Source: a bacterium (GTDB taxonomy: Bacteria; SM23-31). Taken from it: a stretch of 62,994 nt of DNA. The stretch is taken from assembly GCA_028278455.1 (NCBI GenBank), contig JANQEH010000082.1, forward strand, positions 1 through 62,994. The letters are read 5' to 3'. Every line of letters starts with the position of its first letter. Positions within the stretch are counted from its first letter, which is position 1. Positions 17,779 through 26,337 of this stretch are shown piece by piece. Position numbers and translations under genes: made by a program. The notes below the pieces were generated by a model. That model saw only the letters and a program-made list of their open reading frames with translations, did no database searches and was not told the origin of the DNA.

Positions 17779-18525
17779 TTACTGGTTTTCAAACCATTCT
17801 CCGGGAGGTACTTCTCTATAATAATTTGCAGGAATACCCATGACAACTGTCCGTGCACTTACATTCTTTGTTACCACAGCTCCTGCTGCAACAACCGCTT
17901 CCTCACCAATCTCAATTCCCGGTAAAATTACGGCGCCGACACCGATTCTGCCCCCGTCTTTTAGAATTAGTCCTTTAAAATGCTTGAACCTTTCTTCTGT
18001 TCTTCCCAGGAAGTTATCATTCGAGGTCTGTACCATTGGCGCTATAAAGCAGCCGTTACCTATCTCGGAATATGCTGTTATATAGCAGCCGGTCTCGAGC
18101 TTGCATTTTTTTCCCACTGTCGTATCATTCTCGATTGTGACAAGCCTTCCAACGATTGTTTCCCGTCCTATAATTACCCTTTCTCTTACTGCAGCCGAAT
18201 CAGCTATAAGTACATTTTTACCGATCGAAGTCTGGTTATATATTACAGCATTTGATCCAATTTTAACACCTGAAGATATTTCAGCTGGAGATTCTGAATC
18301 TTCCGCAGCCCTTTTGACACTTCTTTTGCCTTTAATCGGAGGTCTGCCGATTATTGTATGATCATATATTATTACATCATCCCCGATAAGTGTACCGGGA
18401 TAAATAACAACATGGTTTGCAATATGACAGTTTTTTCCGATTCTGACATTTTCCTGTATCACACAGTAATCACCGATCTCCGCTGTTCTGTCTATTGAAG
18501 CGCTTTCCGAAATCTGACTGTACAT
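17779..18525 (-). CDS. left-handed beta-helix acyltransferase (hexapeptide repeat)
   Basis: A 248-aa protein built almost wholly of hexapeptide repeats ([LIV]-G-x4), e.g. AEIGDYCVIQENVRIGKNCHI, ending in GVGAVILPGIEIGEEAVVAAGAVV and a GIPANYYR C-terminal segment as in sugar O- or N-acetyltransferases. These trimeric enzymes move an acetyl (or other acyl) group from CoA to a sugar hydroxyl or amine. A charged insertion (about residues 62-85, GKRSVKRAAEDSES) interrupts the helix and could form a loop at the active site. It lies between the RMD-like and the nucleotide-sugar dehydrogenase genes, so it probably modifies a polysaccharide precursor. Substrate unknown. Confidence 0.8.
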   Translation of the reverse strand: MYSQISESASIDRTAEIGDYCVIQENVRIGKNCHIANHVVIYPGTLIGDDVIIYDHTIIGRPPIKGKRSVKRAAEDSESPAEISSGVKIGSNAVIYNQTSIGKNVLIADSAAVRERVIIGRETIVGRLVTIENDTTVGKKCKLETGCYITAYSEIGNGCFIAPMVQTSNDNFLGRTEERFKHFKGLILKDGGRIGVGAVILPGIEIGEEAVVAAGAVVTKNVSARTVVMGIPANYYREVPPGEWFENQ

Positions 18526-18532
18526 TTAGTTG

Positions 18533-19486
18533 CTATTTAATCTTATTTCTAAAATGCTCAAGCAGCTCGCGGAGAGTCTGCCTGATATCTATTCTGGGTT
18601 TCCAACCGGTATCATTCCTGATCCTGCTGTTATCTCCAAAGGATACCGGAATATCTACAGGACGCATCCTTTCCGGATCTTTTTCGATCTCTATCGTCTC
18701 ATCTGTTAATTCAAGAAGCATATCAAGCATCTGTTCTATTGATATAGCTTTCCCGGAGCAGACGTTATATACTTCTCCGTGCCTGCCTTTTTCTGCCAGG
18801 CTTACATAAGCCCTCGCCACATCTCTAACATCGGTAAAATCCCGTCTGGCATTTAGATTTCCGACTTTAATAACCGGACTTTTTATTCCCGCTTCAATTT
18901 CCGCTACCTGACTGGCGAATGAAGGCATCACAAAATCGGCAGATTGACCGGGGCCGATATGATTAAACGATCTGGTTCTAATAGTTTTTAAACCATAATT
19001 TTTCCAGTATAATTTCCCCAGATGATCCACAGCAGCTTTACTCATAGCGTACGGATTTGCAGGACTGATCGCGGATTCCTCAGTAAAAGGTATAGTTACG
19101 GATGAATGATCGTAAATCTCTCCTGAACCCGTAAGAACGATCAGAGGACGGCATTCAAGATCATTAACAATGATATCGAGAATATTCAATGTGCCGGCAA
19201 TATTGGCTGATAGAGTTGAGAAGGGATTCCTGAAGGATACTGCTACAGAACTTTGAGCTGCAAGATGAAAAATAATATCCGGATTGACTTCTATTAGGCA
19301 TTCCCGCAGTTTTTTCCGGGCTGTTATATCGATGCATTGATATCCATCCAGTGAATTTGAGATTACAGGATCTTCTGGTTCGATCCCGATACCAAAGATC
19401 TTCATACTGTCCGGCGGTTTTTCGGCGATCTCCCGGATAAGATACTTTCCCACAAAACCGCAGGCACCTGTGATCAATACACTCAT
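18533..19486 (-). CDS. GDP-6-deoxy-D-mannose reductase-like SDR (RMD-like)
   Basis: A 317-aa extended SDR: TGACGFVGKYL nucleotide motif, LTGSGEIYD, and catalytic YAMSKAAVD (Tyr-x3-Lys). It shares with the next enzyme the segment SFNHIGPGQ and RRDFTDVRDVARAY found in the GMD/RMD group. RMD reduces GDP-4-keto-6-deoxy-mannose to GDP-D-rhamnose. The neighbouring gene, three bases upstream, encodes a GMD-like dehydratase, so a two-step GDP-mannose to GDP-D-rhamnose pathway is the simplest reading. The two proteins are similar enough that the dehydratase and reductase roles could be swapped. Confidence 0.72.
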   Translation of the reverse strand: MSVLITGACGFVGKYLIREIAEKPPDSMKIFGIGIEPEDPVISNSLDGYQCIDITARKKLRECLIEVNPDIIFHLAAQSSVAVSFRNPFSTLSANIAGTLNILDIIVNDLECRPLIVLTGSGEIYDHSSVTIPFTEESAISPANPYAMSKAAVDHLGKLYWKNYGLKTIRTRSFNHIGPGQSADFVMPSFASQVAEIEAGIKSPVIKVGNLNARRDFTDVRDVARAYVSLAEKGRHGEVYNVCSGKAISIEQMLDMLLELTDETIEIEKDPERMRPVDIPVSFGDNSRIRNDTGWKPRIDIRQTLRELLEHFRNKIK

Positions 19487-19489
19487 TTC

Positions 19490-20446
19490 TTATTCCGGAA
19501 AATCCCTCCAGAATTCGATCAGATCTTCGAGTGTCTGCTTAAATTCATATTCTCTTGCCCATCCTGTTGCTCTGATAAATTTTGAATTATCTCCCAGAAG
19601 GATCTCAACATCGGAAGGTCTTAACCGTTTCGGATCCTGCTTTACTTCAATGTCAGCTCCGGATATCTCGATCAGCATGGAGAGTATATCTTTAATATAC
19701 CAGGTTTTTCCTGAACAAATATTATAAACTTCACCGGGCTCACATTTTTCCAGAGCAAACCAGTATCCCTTTACCATGTCTCTGACATCGGTAAAATCCC
19801 TTCTTGCTTCGAGATTCCCTACGAACATCTCCGGTTTCCTTTTCCCCTTTTCCATATCGACGATCTGTTTGGCAAAGTCTGAACACACGAAAACAGGCGC
19901 TCTGCGCGGGCCAGTATGATTAAAACCTCTGATCCTGACAATTTTCATCCCGAAGCTTTTGAAATACTGGTATCCAAGCATATCCTGCCCCACCTTGCTC
20001 ACAGCATATGGGCTCAGAGGCCTCAGGGGATTAGTTTCGCTGATGGGAACTTCATCCTCAAAAACCATCCCGTACTCTTCGCTCGATCCGGCGATGTGTA
20101 TCCATGGATCTATCTTTACCTTTTTAACAGCTTCAAAAATATTCAGCTGGCCCAGGATATTTGTTGAGAGTGATTCAGTAGGTGCATTCCAGGAGGTAGG
20201 GACAAAACTCTGAGCAGCCAAATGAAATATTTTATCCGGTTTGACGCTCTCTATAAGGTCTCTGACAGATGATGCGTCTCTAAGATCACATTCGTACATA
20301 TCCACCTTGCCAAGAAGATGTTTTACATTTGTCAGATCGCTCCTCCATCTCTGGATACCAACTATTGTACCTAAATTTTCCTTAAGTATGAAATCCGCCA
20401 GATGGCTTCCGGCAAAACCAGTAATTCCAGTAATGAGAATTTTCAT
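19490..20446 (-). CDS. GDP-mannose 4,6-dehydratase-like SDR (GMD-like)
   Basis: A 318-aa extended SDR with TGITGFAGSHLADFI, HLAAQSFVPTSW, SSEEYG (Ser-Glu-Glu of the 4,6-dehydratase type) and YAVSKVGQD. RGFNHTGPRR and ARRDFTDVRDM match GMD/RMD enzymes. The acidic pair in SSEEYG supports dehydratase activity, which removes water across C4-C6 of GDP-mannose. At 318 aa it is shorter than typical bacterial GMD and lacks the usual GQDGSYL nucleotide loop, so it belongs to the divergent GMD-like group. It is followed after three bases by the RMD-like gene on the same strand. Confidence 0.72.
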   Translation of the reverse strand: MKILITGITGFAGSHLADFILKENLGTIVGIQRWRSDLTNVKHLLGKVDMYECDLRDASSVRDLIESVKPDKIFHLAAQSFVPTSWNAPTESLSTNILGQLNIFEAVKKVKIDPWIHIAGSSEEYGMVFEDEVPISETNPLRPLSPYAVSKVGQDMLGYQYFKSFGMKIVRIRGFNHTGPRRAPVFVCSDFAKQIVDMEKGKRKPEMFVGNLEARRDFTDVRDMVKGYWFALEKCEPGEVYNICSGKTWYIKDILSMLIEISGADIEVKQDPKRLRPSDVEILLGDNSKFIRATGWAREYEFKQTLEDLIEFWRDFPE

Positions 20447-20482
20447 TAATACTCCCGATGAATGTATTATTATCGAATAGTT

Positions 20483-21427
20483 TTATTTACTTTCCTGACT
20501 ATCAAAAAGCATTGCGAACAGGATCGACTGTAGACCTGTAATTATCAAAAGCGCTGCAAGAACTGCTCTCGGTCCAGTAACACCAATTCCGGTAAATTGA
20601 CAGTAGACAAGATATATACCGAAAAGCAGCCCAAGTGGGAATAGAGTCAATCCCATCATATAGAAGAAGATAAGCGGGTGAAAGTCCCGTATAATGTACT
20701 TTACTGCCAGTCTCCAAAAAAAACCCTTTAACAACATTGGAGAAACTTTTACAGCGTATTTTACACCCTTGATCTGTGATTGTCTTTCTCCAGGCAGGTA
20801 TATTGCTCTCCTGGGCACATCTTTTACTTTAAGATTGTATGCGCTCATCCTTATAAGAAAATCCATTGGATAGCCATAACCTTTCCAGGCTTTATCCCAG
20901 TTAATAAGATCTATAGCCCTTTTTGTTATTCCCGTATAGCCGTCAACAACATCGAAGAGGCTGTACAATCCTGAAGCTATCTTTGTAAGCATTGAAATAA
21001 TGGTATTGCCGAATAGCCTTAGTTTAGGCATATCCTCCAATGCATTACCTCCGAGCATAAAACGATTACCTTTCGTGTAGTCGGCTTCACCGTCTATAAG
21101 GGGATCCAGGAGATGTGACATCTGTTCCAGCGGCATCTGATGATCTCCCCCGCAGACAGCAGCAATATCATATCCGTCATTGCTCGAGGCGAGATATCCG
21201 GTTATAATCCCCTGTCCGGGGCCGCTGTTAACCTCATGCTGTATCAATTCTACCCGTGTATCACTCTTCATCACGTCGCGGACAACATCCGCCATATTAT
21301 CCGTACTGCAGTCATCTACTACATATACTTTGTCAATTATATCCGGTACATGTTCAAGTGTAGGCCTGATCAATTTAGATTCGTTATACGCAGGGATTAC
21401 AAGGGATATTTTCTTTTCTCTGTACAT
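20483..21427 (-). CDS. family 2 glycosyltransferase with C-terminal membrane helices
   Basis: A 314-aa GT2 enzyme. GT-A domain from KISLVIPAYNESKLIRPTL, nucleotide site DDCSTDN, and a GGDHQM variant of the DxD/ADxQ metal motif; then two C-terminal helices (about 240-262 and 275-300). This is the UDP-sugar:polyprenyl-phosphate or membrane-bound type. The ATG at 21425-21427 was chosen because the family core begins seven residues later; an upstream TTG at 21514 would overlap the previous gene and add a 29-residue Lys-rich AT-rich stretch. The 73-bp gap so created is unusually large for this locus and may contain a promoter. Confidence 0.83.
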   Translation of the reverse strand: MYREKKISLVIPAYNESKLIRPTLEHVPDIIDKVYVVDDCSTDNMADVVRDVMKSDTRVELIQHEVNSGPGQGIITGYLASSNDGYDIAAVCGGDHQMPLEQMSHLLDPLIDGEADYTKGNRFMLGGNALEDMPKLRLFGNTIISMLTKIASGLYSLFDVVDGYTGITKRAIDLINWDKAWKGYGYPMDFLIRMSAYNLKVKDVPRRAIYLPGERQSQIKGVKYAVKVSPMLLKGFFWRLAVKYIIRDFHPLIFFYMMGLTLFPLGLLFGIYLVYCQFTGIGVTGPRAVLAALLIITGLQSILFAMLFDSQESK

Positions 21428-21500
21428 ATTTTTTTCTGTTGATTTTATTTTAAATTTTGCTTTATCTTTTAAAAATACTACATTTGTACGATAATATCTA

Positions 21501-22601
21501 TTAGTTTTTTCCAATTATTTCAAGGTAAAAAGCCAACTGTTTTTCAGATATTGTCTTCCAATCGAAATTCTTTGCCCATTCTCTTCCTTCTTCTCCTAAA
21601 GTATTACATAGAACTTTGTCATCCCACAGTTTTGCCATAACCGCTGAGAGCTGCTCATCACTATCCGCTTCAACCAGCAATCCTGTTTTACCGTCAAGTA
21701 CCGCATCCTGGAGCCCCGGTATCATAGTCCCTATCACAGGTTTAGCACATGCAGCTGCCTCTATTGCTGAGATCCCCCAACCTTCAAACCGGGATGGCAT
21801 AACAAGAAAACGGGCCTTTCTAAGAAATTCCATCTTCTCTTCATCGCTGATCCGGCCTTCAAGGACAATCTCTTCTTCCAATCCATATTCCTTTACGAGG
21901 CTTTTTACTTTATCCACATTCTTCGAGGGACCCGAACCGGCTATCCGAAGCTTCATCTGCTTACCTTTCAATCTGCTGAATGCTTTAATAAGAGTATCGA
22001 GGCCTTTCATATACGGATCTATTCTCCCAAGATAGGCAATATACCCACCGTCTTCCGGAATAGTCTTGAATAGATTTTTATCAATCCCGGTATATATGCA
22101 TCTGATAGTCTTACCGGTGCTGTTCCTTGATATTTTATCGGTAACACTTGGAGAGATCGTTATAATATTGTCTGCAGTCCTCAGAAACAGGATTTCGAAA
22201 ATATAAGCGAGGATTCCCAACACAAAAAATTTTTTCAGCGCTCTCACACCAATTATATGATAGAAAGTATTTATTACGTGTTTTGTTGTATACCAGTGGC
22301 AGAAACAGGGCGAAAAAACTGAGAATTCATTCACGACGAGGTCAAAATCGAATTTTCTGATTCTGAAAGGCACTGATAATGCAAAAGTTATTCTGCTGAG
22401 GAGATAATTCCTGTCTGAACCTGCTCTGACAAACTCGATATTATCGACCTGTCCCGATAGTGCATTTGGATATTTCCCGGTAAGCATCGTGATCTGGTGT
22501 TCGGAAGCGAGGAGTTTATTGATCTCAAGGGCACGCAGTGCTCCTCCCCCTCCTACCCACGGATTATCTATGTCATCATAGATTACATGTAAGATCTTCA
22601 A
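21501..22601 (-). CDS. family 4 glycosyltransferase
   Basis: A 366-aa GT-B retaining glycosyltransferase of family GT4. N-terminal HVIYDDIDNPWVGGGGALRA is the glycine-rich acceptor loop; the C-terminal half has YLGRIDPYMKGLDTLIKAF, LRIAGSGP and the donor-site EGWGISAIEAAACAKPVIG (E-x7-E). It should transfer a sugar from a nucleotide donor to a growing lipid-linked oligosaccharide on the cytoplasmic face. The start is TTG (22599-22601), the only one that keeps the full N-terminal strand, with GGGCGAG about 8 bases upstream. It follows the WbpD-like gene by 39 bp. Donor and acceptor are unknown. Confidence 0.87.
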   Translation of the reverse strand: MKILHVIYDDIDNPWVGGGGALRALEINKLLASEHQITMLTGKYPNALSGQVDNIEFVRAGSDRNYLLSRITFALSVPFRIRKFDFDLVVNEFSVFSPCFCHWYTTKHVINTFYHIIGVRALKKFFVLGILAYIFEILFLRTADNIITISPSVTDKISRNSTGKTIRCIYTGIDKNLFKTIPEDGGYIAYLGRIDPYMKGLDTLIKAFSRLKGKQMKLRIAGSGPSKNVDKVKSLVKEYGLEEEIVLEGRISDEEKMEFLRKARFLVMPSRFEGWGISAIEAAACAKPVIGTMIPGLQDAVLDGKTGLLVEADSDEQLSAVMAKLWDDKVLCNTLGEEGREWAKNFDWKTISEKQLAFYLEIIGKN

Positions 22602-22640
22602 ATAAGCTCGCCCTGTTATTGAAAAATCTGATTATAAATC

Positions 22641-23213
22641 CTATTCCGATACTAAGACGCACCCTGTGTCATCTGAATATTTATAGATCCTGCCGCATTC
22701 ATTGCAGGCTGAATCGAAATCTATCTTCTCACCGCACTGGCATGCATAACCGATAAGTTTGACCGGATTACCGACCATTATTGCATAATCAGGAACATCT
22801 TTCGTCACCACAGCTCCTGCTCCGATGAAACAATGCTCTCCAAGTGTATTACCGCAGACTATGGTAGCATTCGCGCCTATTGTTGCGCCTTTCTTTATAA
22901 GCGTTGGAGTAAATCCATCGACGCCCCTTTTGTAACTGGAGCGGGGATTTATAACATTGGTAAGCACAACATTCGGTCCGAGAAAGCAATCATCTTCTAT
23001 TGTGATTTTATCCCATACACTGATATTATTCTTAATTATAACATTATTGCCGATCACTGAATGGGTCTCGATAAAACAACCTTCTCCAATATTGCAGTTC
23101 TCTCCTATTAAAGCACCTTTAAGGACGTGGGTGAATGCCCATATTTTGGTGCCTTTGCCGATATTATCTGAGTCGACAATTGCTTTTTCATGTACGAAGA
23201 ATTGCTTTTTCAT
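22641..23213 (-). CDS. UDP-2-acetamido-3-amino-glucuronate N-acetyltransferase (WbpD/WlbB-like)
   Basis: A 190-aa left-handed beta-helix acetyltransferase: hexapeptide repeats from KGTKIWAFTHVLKGALIGEN, the loop VLTNVINPRSSYKRG, then PTLIKKGATIGANATIVCG and MVGNPVKLIG, all typical of WbpD/WlbB. The C-terminus has four cysteines (YACQCGEKIDF ... CNECG, about residues 155-176), a small zinc-ribbon-like tail seen in this subfamily. It acetylates the 3-amino group of UDP-GlcNAc3NA to give UDP-2,3-diacetamido-2,3-dideoxy-glucuronate. The aminotransferase and oxidoreductase of the same pathway lie directly upstream, seven bases and one gene away. Confidence 0.87.
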   Translation of the reverse strand: MKKQFFVHEKAIVDSDNIGKGTKIWAFTHVLKGALIGENCNIGEGCFIETHSVIGNNVIIKNNISVWDKITIEDDCFLGPNVVLTNVINPRSSYKRGVDGFTPTLIKKGATIGANATIVCGNTLGEHCFIGAGAVVTKDVPDYAIMVGNPVKLIGYACQCGEKIDFDSACNECGRIYKYSDDTGCVLVSE

Positions 23214-23220
23214 AAAATCC

Positions 23221-24321
23221 CTATGAAAGTACCTTCTTAATGGAATCTACGACATGCTGAAGTTCTTCTTCCTCCATAAAAGGAAATACAGGTAAAGAGA
23301 CAATCTTATCAGCCAGATCTTCGGTTACGGGAAATGTTCCTTTTCCCAGTCCAAGCCTGTCATATGCTTTCTGAGTATGAATCGGTTCAGGGTAATGGAT
23401 ACCGGTCGGAACTCCCAGCTCTTTCAGATCAGCCTGAAATTTCTCCCTGTTCTTTACCTGCGCACAGTAGACATGATAAACATGCCTGCAATCAGAGTGC
23501 TCTTCGGGAAGTACTATATCAAATTCCTTAAGATTATCATAGTAAAACTTTGCCACATCCCTTCTTGCATCATTCCATTTATCGATGTGCCTGAGTTTCA
23601 CGTTGAGTATTGCTGCCTGTATCGCATCGAGGCGATAGTTGAATCCTTCGAAATCGGATGAATATTTTGTTTCTCTGCCATGGTCGGACAGAAGCCTCAT
23701 CTTCTTTGCAGCAGCATCATTGTCTGTAATAACTATACCACCATCACCGTAAGCACCGAGATTCTTCCCGGGATAGAAGCTGAAACAGGCGGCATCTCCG
23801 AAATTTCCGGCTCGTTTCCCTTTATACTCGGCTCCGATAGCCTGCGCAGAATCCTCTATCACCAAGAGATTATGATTGTTAGCGATCTGACATACTTCGT
23901 CCATATCGACCATCTGGCCATACAGGTGTACAGGTATGATAGCTTTAGTCTTTGGAGTAATAGCATCTTCGATCTTTGAAACATCAATATTGTAATAGAC
24001 CGGATCAACATCCAGCAGTTTTATTGAACACCCTGCATGAGTTATAGGTTCTGTCGTACCGATAAACGTATTTGCTACAGTTATAACTTCATCACCCGGT
24101 TCCAATCCCATCCCAAGCAAGGCCAGGTGGATGGCTGTTGTTCCCGAGCTCGCTCCGATTGCATGTTTTGTTCCTGAATAAGCTGCGAAGGATTCCTCGA
24201 ACTCTTTTAGGAACCTGCCTTTTATAAATGCTGTATTGTCAATCACTTCCTTAATTACAGGATCGATCTCATTCTTGATCGACTTGTATTCCCTTTTCAA
24301 ATCATTAAATGGGACGTTCAT
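23221..24321 (-). CDS. DegT/DnrJ/EryC1 sugar aminotransferase (WbpE/WlbC-like)
   Basis: A 366-aa PLP-dependent aminotransferase: ASSGTTAIHLALLG phosphate-binding segment, VHLYGQMVDMDEV, EDSAQAIGA (Asp on the PLP ring) and the Schiff-base lysine in FYPGKNLGAYGDGG (about residue 182). C-terminal FNYRLDAIQAAIL and GIHYPEPIHTQKAY are typical for the sugar type. In this context it would transfer an amino group from glutamate to C3 of UDP-3-keto-GlcNAcA. The ATG has GGAGAG 5-6 bases upstream. It lies between the WbpB-like and WbpD-like genes, matching the order of reactions. Confidence 0.9.
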   Translation of the reverse strand: MNVPFNDLKREYKSIKNEIDPVIKEVIDNTAFIKGRFLKEFEESFAAYSGTKHAIGASSGTTAIHLALLGMGLEPGDEVITVANTFIGTTEPITHAGCSIKLLDVDPVYYNIDVSKIEDAITPKTKAIIPVHLYGQMVDMDEVCQIANNHNLLVIEDSAQAIGAEYKGKRAGNFGDAACFSFYPGKNLGAYGDGGIVITDNDAAAKKMRLLSDHGRETKYSSDFEGFNYRLDAIQAAILNVKLRHIDKWNDARRDVAKFYYDNLKEFDIVLPEEHSDCRHVYHVYCAQVKNREKFQADLKELGVPTGIHYPEPIHTQKAYDRLGLGKGTFPVTEDLADKIVSLPVFPFMEEEELQHVVDSIKKVLS

Positions 24322-24340
24322 AGATTCTCTCCATGTTGAT

Positions 24341-25390
24341 CTATTCTATATTTATAGTTTTTCCGTTATTTTTTAATGACACCTGGGCTGCCTCAAGGAT
24401 TTTTACAACATTTAGTCCATGCTGACCATCGGTCTCGGGTTTTTCCCCGTTTCTGATGCAATCAATAAAATGTCTGCATTCGACTTTCAGCGGCTCAATG
24501 AAATCAAACTTTGGGACTACCATATCGCCGGCCCTGAGAAGAAGCTGAAAATCACCGTAACTGTCAAAATCCTGCAGTTTATTGCTGTTATACTGTTTAT
24601 CTACACCTTTATCAAAAAGCTGTATTTTTGCATCGTTGGATACATCATCGTAAACCACCATCTTTTTACTTCCTACGATCGTCATTTTTCTGACCTTGTT
24701 GGGATCAATCCAACTGACATGAACGTGTGCCGAAACCGAATCATCGAATTCAAGTGTAAAGAAAACAACATCTTCAATATCATTCTGGATATATGCAAAA
24801 CCTCTTGATGTAACATTTTTGGGTTTTTTATCCCCCATCAGATATAAAATGATTGAGATATCATGTGGTGCGAAATTCCATAATGAGTTCAGATCGCTCC
24901 TTACTTTTCCCAGATTCAGACGGTGAGAGTAAAGATAGTAAATATCTCCTAATTCTCCGTTGTCAATATAGTCTTTGATCTTCCTTACGGCTGAATTATA
25001 TAGAAAAGTATGTCCAACCATCAGGGTGACACCGCTCTTTTCGGCCGTCTCAACAAGAATTTCACTTTCTCCGGAAGACAGAGCAAGCGGCTTTTCAACC
25101 AGTACATGCTTACCTTCTTCAAGAGCAAATTTTGTCATTTCAAAATGAAGTTCTGCCGGTGTAGAGATCACAACGGCCTCATAATCTTCTTTGAGTGCTT
25201 TTTTCCAGTCTTTATATATTTCCGTATCAGGGAAATTTCCTTTGAATTTGTCAATACTCTTTTTGGAAACATCACTTAACGCTGCCATTCTTACACCGGG
25301 TATATTATTTAAATTCCTTGCAAGGTTTGGGCCCCAGTATCCGTACCCTATCTGCAGGACATTGATTTCCTTGTTGTTATTTTTACTCAT
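24341..25390 (-). CDS. Gfo/Idh/MocA oxidoreductase (WbpB/WlbA-like)
   Basis: A 349-aa NAD-dependent sugar oxidoreductase: Rossmann GYGYWGPNLARNL, AVVISTPAELHF, HVLVEKPLALS (catalytic Lys of EKP) and a C-terminal alpha/beta domain. In the diacetamido-uronate pathway this enzyme oxidises C3 of UDP-GlcNAcA before transamination. The ATG at 25388-25390 is fixed by a strong GGGAGGAG seven bases upstream; it overlaps the end of the GT2 gene by eight bases. A start further upstream would add a Cys/Trp-containing extension with no support. The order WbpB-, WbpE-, WbpD-like argues for this substrate rather than an unrelated inositol or sugar. Confidence 0.85.
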   Translation of the reverse strand: MSKNNNKEINVLQIGYGYWGPNLARNLNNIPGVRMAALSDVSKKSIDKFKGNFPDTEIYKDWKKALKEDYEAVVISTPAELHFEMTKFALEEGKHVLVEKPLALSSGESEILVETAEKSGVTLMVGHTFLYNSAVRKIKDYIDNGELGDIYYLYSHRLNLGKVRSDLNSLWNFAPHDISIILYLMGDKKPKNVTSRGFAYIQNDIEDVVFFTLEFDDSVSAHVHVSWIDPNKVRKMTIVGSKKMVVYDDVSNDAKIQLFDKGVDKQYNSNKLQDFDSYGDFQLLLRAGDMVVPKFDFIEPLKVECRHFIDCIRNGEKPETDGQHGLNVVKILEAAQVSLKNNGKTINIE

Positions 25391-26336
25391 ACTCCTCCCT
25401 GATAACATAATTATTTTGTTTACCGTGAATATTAGCCAGCATCTCTCCGAGAAGTCCAATGGAGAAGATCTGTATACCTATTATTATAAGAAGCATACCC
25501 AGGAACAGCAGCGGCCTATGTTGTATACCTTCATTATGAAAGAACTTCTGATATGTCAGATAGAGATTGATCAGGAAACCGGCACCGAAGGAGATCACAC
25601 CCGCCAGCCCGAATAAATGTAGTGGGCGGTAAGTAAAGTTTGTCAGAAATGTAACCGTGATCAGATCGAAAGTTCCTGCAAAGAATCTCCATAAACCGAA
25701 CTTTGTTTTCCCATATTTTCTTTCATGATGTCTGACTGGAAGTTCAGTAACCTTAAAACCGGCTGAATTTGCCAGTACGGGGATGAACCTGTGCAGCTCT
25801 CCGTATACGGACACTGTCTTAACAACGTGCTTTCTATAAGCTTTCAATCCGCAATTGTGATCATGGAGATACATTTTAGATACAACGGATGTCATAAAAT
25901 TGAAGAACTTGGAGGTTATCCTTTTGATAAAGGGATCTTTCCTTTCTTTCTTCCATCCGGAGACAAGATCGTATCCCTCTTCTATTTTTTCTACTAGTTT
26001 TGGGATCTCCTCAGGATCATCCTGAAGATCGGCATCCATTGTTATTACTATCTCCCCTTTAACGCGTGCAAAACCCGCTGCAAGGGCTGCAGATTTCCCG
26101 TAATTACGCTGAAATTGTATTATTTTTATCTCACTGTTTTCTTTCTTGATCTCCAGAAGATTTTTTAAGGAGCTGTCTTTTGAACCATCGTCTACGAATA
26201 CTACTTCATAAGTCTTACCTGTTTTTTCCAGCACTCCCTTTATTAATTCACATAATTCGCCCAGGGATTCCTCCTCGTTTAAGAACGGTATTAAAACAGA
26301 AATGTCAATCTTTTCATTTAATTGATCATTTTTCAT
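25383..26336 (-). CDS. family 2 glycosyltransferase, DPM1/GtrB-like
   Basis: A 317-aa GT2 enzyme of the polyprenyl-phosphate type: LIPFLNEEESLGELCE, VFVDDGSKDSS, and the metal motif ITMDADLQDDPEEIP; then VSGWKKERKDP, and two C-terminal membrane helices (about 235-258 and 270-295). Homologues such as GtrB, ArnC and DPM1 make undecaprenyl- or dolichyl-phosphate-sugars on the cytoplasmic face, which then serve extracytoplasmic GT-C enzymes. The YfhO protein of the same locus is a candidate user of this donor (inference). It is translationally coupled to the downstream oxidoreductase gene by an eight-base overlap and starts one base after the epimerase gene ends. Confidence 0.87.
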   Translation of the reverse strand: MKNDQLNEKIDISVLIPFLNEEESLGELCELIKGVLEKTGKTYEVVFVDDGSKDSSLKNLLEIKKENSEIKIIQFQRNYGKSAALAAGFARVKGEIVITMDADLQDDPEEIPKLVEKIEEGYDLVSGWKKERKDPFIKRITSKFFNFMTSVVSKMYLHDHNCGLKAYRKHVVKTVSVYGELHRFIPVLANSAGFKVTELPVRHHERKYGKTKFGLWRFFAGTFDLITVTFLTNFTYRPLHLFGLAGVISFGAGFLINLYLTYQKFFHNEGIQHRPLLFLGMLLIIIGIQIFSIGLLGEMLANIHGKQNNYVIREEYE

Positions 26337-26337
26337 T

